DNA of 64,000 nucleotides from Cyanoderma ruficeps (taxonomy: Eukaryota > Chordata > Aves > Passeriformes > Timaliidae), in contig VZDJ01007747.1 of the NCBI GenBank assembly GCA_008694505.1, positions 10,882,399 to 10,946,398 on the forward strand, in the 5' to 3' direction. The notes under the pieces were generated by a model. It did no database searches. It had not been told where the DNA came from and saw nothing but the letters and a program-made list of their open reading frames with translations. Shown in pieces: positions 12,669-24,515 of the stretch (the stretch's first letter is position 1; each line of letters starts with the position of its first letter). Position numbers and translations under genes: made by a program.

Positions 12669-14277
12669 TCATACAGTTGGAAAGGCAAATATCCTTTCAG
12701 GGTTAAGTGGTTAAATGAATTGAAATATGTTTCCATTCCTTCTTTAAGGAATTTAATATAGGCAAATAAGAAAATGACAAATTTTGGTTCTATCACAGAC
12801 CAAAGCTAAAATACAGCCTGTTTCAGTTATAGCATATTTAGATACACTGGGAAAAGGATACGGTATAGCCAGAGAAATTGTAAGGAACAGGTTTCCTGTA
12901 TTTTTCAAGTTGGTAAACAGATTCAGGGAAAGCCACACATTTTGTATATGCTTGCCTCAGTTTCTTTGTCCTCCTCAGTGTTTTGATAACTGGTACATTT
13001 GCAAAGAAAATATACCAGTTTAAAAAATGCTCTAGCTATTGCAGTGGCCTTGTTTCTCCTTTCAGGTTCCTTGTAGGTTTATCCCATACAGTAAACAATT
13101 AATGGACATTTAATGGGTTGTGGCTTTTAGGGGCTGTGACTTCACCTTTGCAATCCTTTCATTTCAGTCCTCAAGACTGACTTTTGCTCAGGTGAAACAA
13201 TGCATCATGCTACTTACCTGTAAAACACACCAGGCTTCTCCTCTTTCCCGTTAATACTAGAGGATCATGTCTTGCTTTCACCTGAAATGAATATTTGTAG
13301 GGAAAAAGAGATTCGTGACTAAATAAAAATTCAGCAAGTAAAGCTGTCATTATATATTCTACATTGCTGAAACAGATAACGCATTAAAACAGCTGCCAAA
13401 TTACCTGTAATGAACTTCCACACAATAGAAGACACTCTGCATACTGATGAAGTTGTGATTAACACCTATTAAGAAGATGGAATTTGTCAATGAGAAGGTA
13501 AAGATGATTCTATGCAATATTCAGAAAGAATTGCTGTCTATGAAATTGCTTGATTTTGGGCATAGTATTTTTAGATTGTTGTTGGAAACCTGCTAATGGT
13601 TTGAAAACATGCTTTGGAAAACTGTCTTCATAGCTGCTAAGAAAAGGAAATGTGTTGCAAAATTATGCTTTCATGGAAAAAATAGTGGGTCTGTCTTTTT
13701 TGCTCTTCCCCCCACCCCCGCTCAGTCCCCGCTTTTGACTGAGTTAAATGATCAGAATTAACCATCAGAATCTTTTTTTGGCATGTCAGGTCGCAAATTT
13801 CCATGGAACTGTCTGTCTAGATTGTTTCTTTCTCTCTTTCCTTATTTTATTTTGGATTCAAGCTCTATAAAACTTACTGTAGTAACCTATTATAGAAGGA
13901 TGCAGTAATTATTGTGATTCCAAACCTGTTAATACCCCTGGAATAATATAGAGAGCACGTGGACTGCTCTGTAGAATAGGTAAGGGGTTTTTTTTATTTA
14001 TTTTAATGGCCCCAAAATCTAAGGAGATAAGCAGGGACAATGCATAGAGTATTCTGATTGCTTCTCAAGTAGGACGTGGGACTTCAGGGCACGAAAGTCA
14101 GCTTTGAAACCTTGCTAGGGTTTTAGCCAGCTGGGAACCCTAGGGTGGTGTCTTGGCTCTGGTAATGCCATAGAAGCCTATGATCATTATTCTGTGAAAT
14201 CCACCTTTGGAATTTGTGAGTTTGTCCTTTGATTTATTTGACTTAAGGCTTGATCTGTAAAGAGGTCTGAATGTTCA

Positions 14278-14340
14278 AAGTGCTGGGCTTTTCAGCACTT
14301 AGTGCTTAAGGCAAGTTCAAAGTGATGAACTTGCCTTAAG
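14278..14340. repeat. Two adjacent perfect inverted repeats
   Basis: The first hairpin is AAGTGCTG (14278-14285) with CAGCACTT (14293-14300) and a 7-base loop. The second is CTTAAGGCAAGTTCA (14305-14319) with TGAACTTGCCTTAAG (14326-14340), a perfect 15-bp stem with a 6-base loop. Only four bases separate them. The loops share the word TTCAAAGTG with the sequence just upstream, which suggests local copying or template switching. Confidence 0.9.
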
Positions 14341-15533
14341 TTCAAAACCCTGTCTCAGCCTCAGGGTTAAATGTCTTGATCATATTCTTACTTGTGACCC
14401 ACATGACTTAAAGTGTGGGGGAATGAGACTGCATGCAAGTAGCTGCAAAAAATGCTGCTCAAGGCTGCTCAGCATGTGATTCCTTTATGGCATCCTTCTT
14501 AAGAAGCCAAGCTGAAGAGAGGTGTTGACAGCTTTCCTCAATGGTGACCCTGGAATAGTATTTTAACATCCAATATCTAGAGGAGATGTAGTGGCAGGGT
14601 TCTTTTTGTATTTTTTTTCTTGGCATTTTTCTCTCAGACATTAACATAGCAATGAGACCATGTGTAGATTCAGGTTCAGTTCTCTCCTTTGCCTGAGGGG
14701 AGCTGAGAGTCAGTTTTCATCTCTCTGGAGATAGAAACTACCAATTTTAAGGTGATTTTAAGGTAAGAATGCTCACTTTTCTCCCTTCTGAGTGTACACA
14801 TGAAGAAGATTCATCGTTTTTGGGTTATCACCCAGGGACAGTATGTTATTTCATTGTCTTGTCTCTCAAGTGGCTTGACTTCCAGTTTGCTCGGTGTCCA
14901 TGTTACCTAGCTGGTTGAAGAGACAAGGGCTACTGATCGCCTTCCACACTGGGTGTGGGAGTGCGAGGTTCAGCACAGCACTGTTAGCTCCTGAGCAGTC
15001 CAGAGGTAGAGGTCAGCCTATTTCACATCAGTTCTGCAAATACAGTATCAAATCTCTTGGGTTGGCAGCAAAAAATTTAGCTTGTCCTCGGGGTTTTGTG
15101 AAATGGTAGATATCAACAAAGCCTGTCCTGAAACACCCTCACTGTGTTCTACTGAGACATCTTGTGTCAAGGGTTCCTGGTTACCTCTCTTTCTTGCAGT
15201 GTATTTTGTCAGATATTTTTTAGACCCCTTCATTGACAAAAAAGGGCTTGTCAAATCTTTTCATCATGGTTTAGAAAAGGAATAAATTTAGTAATGTATT
15301 TGAAGATTGGTCAGTGTCTGTGATAGTCTAGTGTGTTCTGCCAGCAGAGTAGCATCATTAGCTGAATTTGGTTTTTGTTTCATCTGTGTAATCCCCACTA
15401 ATGCTAACAGAGGCATGTCACCATAGCCAAGAAGGATAACTTGAGCCAAAAAATGTAAAACTGTAAGTCATATGCAGAGAAGTGTTACAGCAACATTTTT
15501 ATCACCATTGTTTTGGTTGACCTTAGAATGCAG

Positions 15534-15561
15534 ATTATTATTATTACTATTATTATTTATT
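15534..15561. repeat. (ATT)n microsatellite, imperfect
   Basis: A run of ATT units interrupted once by ACT. No other feature is associated. Confidence 0.85.
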
Positions 15562-16229
15562 CTTGGGGACATGACAACTGGCAGAACTCATGTGGCTCTG
15601 ATAAGACTTTGGAGATAACTAACTTGGGCTTTGGGCTTTTTTGGTGTATACTTCTGTCACTAAGAGTGAAGCTCAAAAATTGAAAAAATGTGTTTTATTA
15701 GGTTAGAAATATTTGAAATTTTTACAAGGAACAGGGAAGAGCTGAGTCTAATGTTGTTAAGTTATTAGACAAAATTGTAATATAGTCCTTGCATTTTCCT
15801 AGTAGATAGATATTTTAAAGGTACAGAGGGAAATCATTCCCTGAAGTCAATAGGCACCGATGTTAAAGGAAGACAACTTGAACTTTATGCATAATGTCCA
15901 AAGTTTTTGTATGAAAATGGAGGCTGATATTTTTAGGACTTCAAGAACTTTAAAACTTGGAGGTCTCTATTTTGTATGTGTAAAATCCCTCAAAGAGGCA
16001 GAGAGCGCGATGTCGGCATTTTAAACCATATAGCTCTGTAACCCAGCTATTTTAATGCTGTCAGGATGTAACACGTAGTCTGAGCTGTGTAGAATCTGCT
16101 CTCTTGTTTGCATGAGGTGTGCTTCCCTTGTACTGGACCAGGGACAGGACCCTGAGAACCCCTAAAGGCTTGGTAACTAGAATCCCATTGAGATTGTTGT
16201 GAGGTTATTCAGGGATAAAATTGGAAGGG

Positions 16230-16441
16230 TGGTGGTAAGGACACACCTCAAATGCTGCGTTCAGTTTTGGGCGCCTCACTACAAAAAAGAGTTCCTGAGG
16301 CACTCTTGAGGCATTCCTGAGGAATATGCATAGAAAAGGGCAACAGAACTGGTGAAGGACCTGGAGCACAAGGCTTATGAGGAGTGACTGAGAGAGCTGG
16401 GGCTGTTTAACCTGAAGAAAAGGAGGCTCAGAGGGACTGCA
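16230..16441 (+). mobile_element. CR1 LINE fragment lacking its 3' end
   Basis: CR1 words appear in order: CACACCTCAAATGCTGCGTT followed by CAGTTTTGGGC, then ACCTGGAGCACAAGGCTTAT, GAGAGAGCTGGGGCTG and TTTAACCTGAAGAAAAGGAG. This is the end of ORF2. There is a small internal stutter (GAGGCACTCTTGAGGCATTCCTGAGG at about 16298-16323). The match stops after AGGCTCAGAGGGA, so the 3' third and the ATTCTATGAT tail are absent. The 5' edge may reach back to about 16200. Confidence 0.8.
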
Positions 16442-18803
16442 CAGTTTGGTGGGGATGGTGATCACTGAGTTGCAAGACTTGACTGTAGCTGAGGCTGCCT
16501 CTCCCCTCAGAGGCCAGTTAATTATTGAGCAGTGCCCTGTGCTTTGCTGCTGTGCATATATAATTAGCCTACAATGGGAATGGTTTCAGAACTGGAATGA
16601 CACAATTCGTATCTTCTACATAACTACTTTGGTTATACTTGAAGGAGCAACCTTAAATTGTCATAATTTCTACAAATACATACATTGAAATGTAATAAAG
16701 TTTCAGACAAAGAAAAGCTAATGTGTCATCAAGGTTATTGTTTAAGTTTACTATTTTCTGTTTAGAATCTGAGTAACACCAATAAAGCAGTGTAGTTGTT
16801 TGGAAGATAATGTAAAATAATGAAATATGAGATTCATCCAGTAAATGGAGGTAAGCATATTATGGAGAAAGTGTTTGATTTGGGTTTTTTTTTAATGCTT
16901 TCAAGTTTGGTTTTCAAGGTGATTTTGCATTATTGAAACTTTTCTACCTCTTTTTCAAGGACTAAAGGATTTAATATTTGTGTGCTCTGGGTGTTGAGAT
17001 TTTTTTTGTTGTTTCATTTTTGCTTTAATCTGCATTTTAAACATGAGGGACCAGTTTGCCTGTGTGTTGTGGGTTTTGGTTTGTTTTTTAACCTTGTGTT
17101 GTCACTTTTGTGCTTTTAAAGTGGGAATAAAATCCTATCAGAATACAACAGTAGTGTTTCACATCTCCTTTGCACCTGGTTCAGAAGGTATAAATCTCAA
17201 CATGAGGTACATAGAGTCTTATTCTTCATTCTTGACCAGAATTCTCTTCTTTTTTAATGGGAAGTAGATCAGCTTAAAATATTTTACTGTTCAGTGCTGC
17301 AGGAAGTTGCCAGATAAATGTTGACTTGTTTGTAACTATAGTGTAAGCCTTTGCTTTTGCTCACATGAAAAGTCACATATTTTAAAAATAAATAAAATCC
17401 AGTCTGATCTAGGTATACTTTCTCTTGTTTGTTTTTGTAATGAAATAAACATGACGTGGAAGTACACCCAATCAGCACTTCATTTTTGTTCCATGGTTTG
17501 ATATGTAGATATTTTGTCTGTTTGCACTGTGTGCCGACAAAACCAGAGCTGTTAAAGATCAAGTATGGACGGAACACCCAGGAATTTTATCAAATTTGAG
17601 GAATTTGATAAATTCAGATATTGCTGTTAGAACCCAATCCAGTAGTGTTAGTTATCATTTTTTTAATCCTCTTAATACTCTTGTAAGGATAATATGGGAG
17701 TATTGCAATTATTTTCGTTCCTGTAGTATCTGACTATCTAGACAGAGTAACCCTGAAATGTTACTCATGGTGTTACCTTTTGGAAGACAGCAGCTGGTAT
17801 TTTTTTCTCTTCTACAGGCTATGACAGTCTCTTGCCATATTGAGGTATTGTCTCTTGTTTTCAGATGGATTTGCTAGTCCATAAGTTTTCTGCTCTGATG
17901 TCTGTCGCCTCTTTGTAGCAGCAGTCCCTCTACACTCATCTGTGGAGAAGTAAGAGGTTTTTCAGGTATTGGAGTGAAAAGGAAACAAAACAGCAAGTTG
18001 GATTAAGTGTAATTCCCAAATTAATGTGAAATGAAGAAATCTACCTGATAAAGAAACCTGTCTGGTGGAGAAGAGCACAAAAGGGGAGGGGATGTAACTG
18101 CTAAGAGCAGACTTGGGAAGATTTTAATTTTAGTCCTTAACATGTCAGTAGTTTGCAACAAAAATAAGAGGTGGGAGGAATGCCATCTCTGTCTACAGCC
18201 AAATATACTCCTTGTATAAGAAAAAAAAAGTATGATCCCATAGACCTTGTAGAGCAAAATATAATAATCCATTTCTTCTTTGGAGGGCAGCTTCTGAGCT
18301 GTGTGCATGTCCATGACTTGTAGAAATTGTAAACAAAATCATGTATTTCAGGAAACCAAAGTGAATTCACAGCATTGCTATTGCTGATTGACTAGAAATA
18401 ATGTAAAGGATACAGAAAATTAATTATTTTAGGTTTTTGTATTACCACACAATGCAAGACAATAAATTAATCAAAATAGTTCCGAGGAAAGTCCAAGACC
18501 TGCGTTTACCTATTTGGAATGTATTTTCTAATGTAAGTCTTTTTTGCCAAAAAGCAGCTTATTATACTGGATTCTCCTGTGAAAAAATAAGTCATTATTT
18601 GTTGTGCTAGATATATTAAAGAAAACCCCACACTCATTAGTTTAACTTGTTTTATAATTTCATGTTTTTATGTAAAGTCAGAATTTATACAACTGAAGTT
18701 AGTAACTGAAGCTTTGCTTATCCTTCGTGATTTTCTGTACCTGTTTTTTTGTGATTTTTTTCCTCTTCTAATTTTGTAATGAACTAGTCACTTTTAGAGA
18801 AAG
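16442..18803. other. Unique-looking non-coding DNA
   Basis: AT-rich with T-runs. No gene or dispersed repeat recognised. A small hairpin lies at 17586-17612. Confidence 0.55.
17586..17612. repeat. 11-bp perfect inverted repeat
   Basis: TTTATCAAATT (17586-17596) pairs with AATTTGATAAA (17602-17612) across the loop TGAGG. It is AT-rich and probably has no function. Confidence 0.85.
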
Positions 18804-19280
18804 TTACACCGTTCCCTCTTGTTCTATTGCTGCATATGCTAGTGAAAAGTACCTGTCAGCTTTCTTGTAGGTTCCCTTCAGATATTGCAGGAAGGCTGCG
18901 ATTAGGTCACCTGGAAGCCTTGTTTTTTCCAGGCTGGACAATCCCAGTTCTCTCAGCCTTTCCTCACAGGAGAGATGCTCTATCTCTCTGATCACCTTGG
19001 TGGCCTCCTTTGAACTCGCTCCAACAGGTCCGTGACCTTGCTGTGCTGGGGCCCCAGAGCTGGGGGCAGCCCTGCAGGTGGGGTCTGACAGAGCAGAGGG
19101 GCAGAATCCCCTCCCTCCCCTGCTGCCCACGGGGCTTTGGATGCAGCCCAGGATGCGTTTGGCTTTCTGGGCTGTGAGTGCACAGGGCCGGGTCTTGTCC
19201 AGCCTCTCATCCACCAGCACCCCCAAGTCCTTCTTGGCAGGGCTGCTCTCCATCTGTTCATCCCCAGCCTGTGCTGATAC
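18804..19280 (-). mobile_element. CR1 LINE fragment, end of ORF2, minus strand, no 3' end
   Basis: Read on the minus strand, a 164-codon open frame (18804-19298) carries CR1 ORF2 C-terminal motifs: KKDLGVLVDERLDKTRP, then QKAKRILGCIQSPVGSR, then SCEERLRELGLSSLEKT. The sequence includes the usual 'ctctggggccccagcac' stretch. A net short deletion joins the middle part, and the match ends near 18804 without the CR1 3' untranslated region or terminal repeats. The frame has no start or catalytic core, so it is a remnant and not a gene. It is richer in GC than its surroundings, like other younger CR1 copies. Confidence 0.9.
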
Positions 19281-22002
19281 ATAGAAATATGTGCACATAA
19301 ATATATATGTACATTCCTATTGAAATGGAATTCAGTGGCTCTGCAAACACATAATGTGTGGGTTTCCATATGATGGGTCTGAAGGACTTCTTCAGTTGAA
19401 TATATGACTTGAATGAAAGATTGATCAAAAGGGGTATGAAAACCTATAAACCTTGCTGAATGTATTTTCCAACAAAACTATTCAGAGGCATTTTGTTTCA
19501 CATTTTCTCAGAGTTTAAAATAATAATAGTAATAAAGCAATTAAGATGTCTCTATCCTTCCCTTAAAATCTGGCCCAGATTTCTGAACTCGAGTTCTGTT
19601 TGCTCAGCTTGGCTCACTGGTCATTAAAGCTCCATGAAACATGAAAAGCATTTGGGAGAGGTCTCCATGGGGCAATTTGAAATTACCCTATGTGAACTAC
19701 AGTTTGCTTTTTCTGTATTGCAGATTTTGGGGGATTTACCGATTATGAGGCTGCAGACTTGTGGCTGCACTTACAGTTCTGGCTAAATAATGCTTTGAAA
19801 ATAAGCTGATAAAATGATGAACTGATTAAAGTCAGTTACTGATTTATATAACCTGTACAGGTTTTTTATTGTTTTAGTGTTGAGTGTTAATTTTTCCTGA
19901 AGTTGCCCATGTTTTGATGTATTCTACTTGCCTCAAAATAAAATAATTGTTTCCTGTTGTATACATATTGGGCACGTGGCAAAAGACATTTTTAAACCAT
20001 GATTCAGGGTACTTCACAACTGCCTCTAAAAAAAAATCTAAAATACTTTAGATTGACTTTCACTGATGGTGTTTTACTGAGTTCATGAAACATGAGCTTC
20101 TTAGGATCTGCACAGATATATCCCTACACCATTTCACCAATCCCTCCTCTTGTTTTTATATTTTTCCATGTTTGAGCAAAATGTTTTGCCAGTGTTGAAT
20201 CCTAAATTTAATAGTCTGAACTTCTAGTGTTTAGCTGGGAATTAATTCATTTAGTTGGCATTTGAGAACTCACTGGTATTTTTAAGTGTTAATCTTGTTA
20301 GGCGTCACCCTGGCTGTGGATAATTTCCTATACTGTTGTAATGAAAATAGTTGTGCTGACAGTGCTTCAGTGCAAGCCCAACTCAATCCTGTACTTATGG
20401 GCTGTCCTGAAGATAGAAAGTCTCTTTTACAAGCAGGAAGTCAGCAGTCAGGAGCATGGCTTTGATGAGAAAGTGCTGACTCAAGAACTTGTGGCTGTTA
20501 GCCAGCTCCTGGAAAAACAGAGGGAGTGTGTGTCTGGTGGCCTCCCTGTTTCTCCCTGCCAGCTGCTTGAGGTGACAAGGAGCAGAGGTGTTTGGGGACA
20601 TTAATCCACAGCATGTCATCAGCCATGCAAAACTGGTGGAAAGCCAGGACTTCTACCTGATGTTGTCCAAGAAGGTGTTTGGACAGTGTGCAGTGGTGTG
20701 TCAAAAGAAAGAGAAACATCTGAAGTTAGGTGCATACACCAACTAAGGTCATTTAAAATCAGGTATGAAATGTCAACACCAGCTTCAGTAATCAGCAAGA
20801 GTGAATTGCCTTTCTGCAGGCAATACAGTAGTTGGTGATACATAAACCCCACTTCAGATGAGCTCTTTCTAGAATGCAGGAGCTTGAGTTAGTCCATAAG
20901 TGCACTTCTGTTGGAAGACAATAAATATTTGTACAGAAGCATTTCATTAAATGAGTTCTAAGTGGGTTAAATCTGAAGTTTTTATAGGTTTCTCCTTTGT
21001 AGGTATGACCGCACTGGATGTGTTTTGCACGGCTATCAATGTGCTGTTGCTGCACGTTTACTTTTTAAAGAAAATATTTTTCTTGAAAATAACTCAGTGT
21101 TGGGGACTAAGTCTTTAACTCTGCTCTGTAGCTTAAAATCATCCTGGCACTACGGAGAATTTTTAAATTGTCTTAATTGAACCCATATAATTTTTTTTTG
21201 TTATGATTCTACATCAGTACTTAAGAGCTCATCACTGGCATGGCCCTCACCTGCTGGAGAGCTGTAGTGGTTTAATCATTGCCAACAGAATAATGCACTT
21301 AAATTTGAAGATGCAAATGTGGTTGAGGCAGAATAATGAGTCAGTTCCTCGATTGTGTAGACACTAGCAGCACAGTTGACTTCAATAGACCTGTGCCTTT
21401 ATGCATCAATTGAGAATTTGACTCAAACCCTGACTAATGAACTCATTTAACTCCTGTGACTCAGAAATATGACTTTTTTTTCTAACTGTAGCTTAAAGGG
21501 CAAGCTGTGTTTAAGCAGATTTAATTAACCTGTCTAAATTTAATCATGAGACTAACAGGTATTCCTGTTCACTTAGAAATGAGACAGAATCATTGTATTT
21601 TGTAATTAAGAACTAAACGTAAGGCTGTGTGCCCATTTGAAATATGCAGTGTTTGGATTGGAAGAGGAGATTTGGAAAGAAAGTGCAAGTTACCTGAACA
21701 CTTAATACAAATGGGCATAGTGAGGAAAAAACCATAGGCATTGCTGGTCAATACTCCAAGATAACAACACATAGATTAGAGAATATGCTTTTATTTCACA
21801 TATTTTGCAGTGGTCTTGTGTGAGGGTTTGCACTGCACACCTGGTGCAAATTTACACCTCATTCGATTTCCTTTGTTCTCCTTGCAAGAACTGAAGCTGT
21901 GGAAGACTGGGTTTATTTCTTTCAAGAGAGCTCTGATTCATCTCACCTCCACCTCCAGCTTAAATAAAGCATTTGTGATGGTTTATTAAAGCACATGTGA
22001 TT

Positions 22003-22429
22003 TTTGTTGCCGTCTTCCCTGCTGGCCTTTGTTTTCTTTCCCTATTTCCCCCAGTTTCCTGTGCCTGACAGCTCAGTCTCATTTTCTCCTCCACTGAACT
22101 TACCCCCTGCTTCAGTGCCCTTATGTGTTTTACCAATTTCAGAGCTTCCATGGCATTTCTCAGAATCACGGAAAAAATTCTCTCTTTACTTCTCTCCCGT
22201 AGGGATCTTTGTTAGCCCTTCAATTCCGTCTGAAGTACTGTTGTCTCTCTCTTTCTCCCCCTGTCCCCAAAACCATCATTGTCATCTCCTCTGTGAGCTG
22301 AAGTGACATTGGAAATCCTGTCTCTCTCTTGCTCCTGGTTGTTCTGGGGTCATTTCTTTGCCCCTGGTTCCCTCTGTGTGCTCTGATCTTGTTACAGCTA
22401 CTCCTCTTCCTATTGTCATTTCTCTCCAG
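22003..22429 (+). other. Pyrimidine-rich tract ending in an acceptor-like site
   Basis: Over 400 bases the plus strand is dominated by C and T (blocks such as TCTCTCTCTTTCTCCCCCTG). It ends in CATTTCTCTCCAG at 22417-22429, a strong match to a splice acceptor. No donor or protein could be assigned downstream. It may be simple strand-biased sequence. Confidence 0.5.
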
Positions 22430-23264
22430 GATGCTCTGGAACTACAAGAAAGGATATTTAGGACAATACCGATTAGGCAGATGAGCAAATCTTGGTGATG
22501 CTGTTCCTTTATGGGCTGATCATAACCATCCTGATCAGAAAAGTATGCTGTCTTTGGCCTCCATTGTCACTATGTCTTGTATTTGCATTTTTGTTGCATA
22601 AAGCCAATCTGAATTTCTGCTTTTTAGAGCAACTTTTGCTTTGGATCCCTGTTTGCCATGGAGCAGTGGGAGGACTTCTCTGTTCTCTTAATTTTTCTCA
22701 GCTGGTGAGATTGATTTTATTGTACTTAAATTTGCTATATTGAGGGCTTTCTAGAGAACATATTCTTTACAGTTTGTTAGCAACTGAAAAAGTAGGATTT
22801 TAGATCAGTTTTAAAATAGTGGATAATCCTGTACCCTTCTCATCTTCTGTGTCATTAATGATTTTTTGAGGTTTTCAGCATCTTTTCTCCTCAGTCATTA
22901 TCTTCCCAAGCTGGTGACTTCCAGTCTATCAAATCTTGCCTTGTGTGCTTGTGATCATCTGTTCCCTGTGCCACTATAGTTTATGAAATTTAATGCGTCC
23001 TTCAAAATGTAGTTAGACCTTGATTTACCCAGCAGCAAAGTAATGTTTGTTTATTACCTTTCTAGTAATTCTTGGCATTCTGCATTCTTGAATACTTGCT
23101 GAGCACTGTCTGTAGTATGTACTTCGCTTTTCCCTGGCACATATGATTTGCAATTCTGGGCAATAACTGAATAGAATGTGTTAGTGCACTGACAATTCCA
23201 GGTAGGTAAAAATGCAAAGCATGCAGTCTGAGCAAAATACTGCAATTAATTGACTGGTATAAAT

Positions 23265-23372
23265 GAGTTTGAGTATAAATATATAAATATCTATTTATAT
23301 ATCAGATAATGAATTAGATATCGGAATATGTTATGAATATGAATTATATGATATTATATATCAGATAATGAT
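23265..23372. repeat. AT-rich patch with an 18-bp direct repeat
   Basis: TTATATATCAGATAATGA occurs at 23295-23312 and again at 23354-23371, 59 bases apart, within a sequence made almost only of A and T. It looks like a decayed AT minisatellite. Confidence 0.8.
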
Positions 23373-24496
23373 TGCTGTGATGAGAGTGTTTAGAAGACTG
23401 ATGTATCAGGCCAGTTCTAAACTTTAATTTTAAACTTTACTGAACTAGGCAAACACTAACAGCACACCTCCTGTTAAAAGTTTCTTGTACATGATGAATC
23501 TTTGTCGCTGTGTTCAGAGTAGTTAGCCCTTAAAGCGTGCCTTCTGTGTAAGTTGGGCATATACAGCACAACAGAGCTGGTGCTCCAGGAGATGACAATA
23601 CTGCTTGCACAAACACTGTTAGTGTGAGCCACGACAGCTTTAGGTTTTCCCACCTTCCCATTCCACTCTTCTCACAGCAGGTCTGGGAGAAGTTTTCATT
23701 TCTCGCTCTGAATCATAAAGAGGTGCTTGTCAGAGGGAAATGCTGGGAGAAGCTGGGTGGCTTGGAAGAGCACTCAGGAACTCAGATGCAGCTGATCTTT
23801 GGATCCTTGGGACCTGACCCTACTCATGGCAACATGGCTAGAAAGATTATCTTTTCTTCGGTGTCATGTGGGTCCTTACAGGGCTCTGCTGTGTTAGTGG
23901 TAGATTGTATGAATCAATTCACCCAAAACCACAGAGGGAGGATCTCTCTGTGTTGGGGGCATCAACTCTCAACTCAGCAGTCATTTAAGGCCAGCAGGCC
24001 TTACTGGATGCATGGTTTATGGCAGCCAGCATTAACTTTCTCTACAATGATGACTCTTAACCCTGGAAAATTTTTACTCATTTCATGTTTGTGAGATTTA
24101 ACAATACAAAAAAAAATCCCACTCTATTACTGGTACATTGCTAGTGTTAGAAGAATTTTGCTTGAGCTTAAGAACCAAAATACGAAAAGCCAAGCCCATG
24201 CCATGACTGAATTTCTAAGCTAACTGTCTGTAATTCCAAGCCAATGGAGCTGTAAAAGTTTACACTCACTGGCTGAGAAACTCCTTAATTTTTTTAAGTA
24301 CATCCACAGCGTTAGGTTCTGTAAGTATAGCCTATCAGCATCCAGGAATAAGAAGAGTGTAAGTTGATTTTCTGTACTAAACAAGTAAAACCTGCTTGGT
24401 GGGAAATCTGAATGTGATGAGCACTTCAGAATAAAAATCATATTTAGTCACTTTAGGTGTGAAATCAAAATAATTTGAGTTTGTTTCTTGATGTAT

Positions 24497-24515
24497 ACAC
24501 ACACACAAACACACA
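24497..24515. repeat. Short (AC)n run
   Basis: An AC dinucleotide run interrupted by one CAAAC. Confidence 0.8.

Larger units (their letters stand above)
12669..16229. other. Unique-looking non-coding DNA with local hairpins
   Basis: No gene or dispersed repeat recognised. The stretch holds the hairpin pair at 14278-14340, an ATT repeat at 15534-15561, and an exon-like minus-strand segment at 13218-13281 treated as a finding. Confidence 0.55.

Noticed and set aside
13507..13517. CR1 tail word GATTCTATGC
   Set aside because: A single short match with no CR1 sequence upstream. It is chance.
14305..14340. MicroRNA precursor
   Set aside because: The stem is only 15 bp and does not extend beyond the two arms. 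A precursor needs about 22 or more paired bases per arm.
18804..19298. 164-codon minus-strand open frame as a possible gene
   Set aside because: It is the C-terminal end of CR1 ORF2, without the start, catalytic core or 3' end. It is annotated as a LINE fragment instead.
23624..24094. 156-codon plus-strand open frame
   Set aside because: No family resemblance. Part of it is also open in no conserved way, and a single-exon gene here has no supporting signal. It is probably chance.
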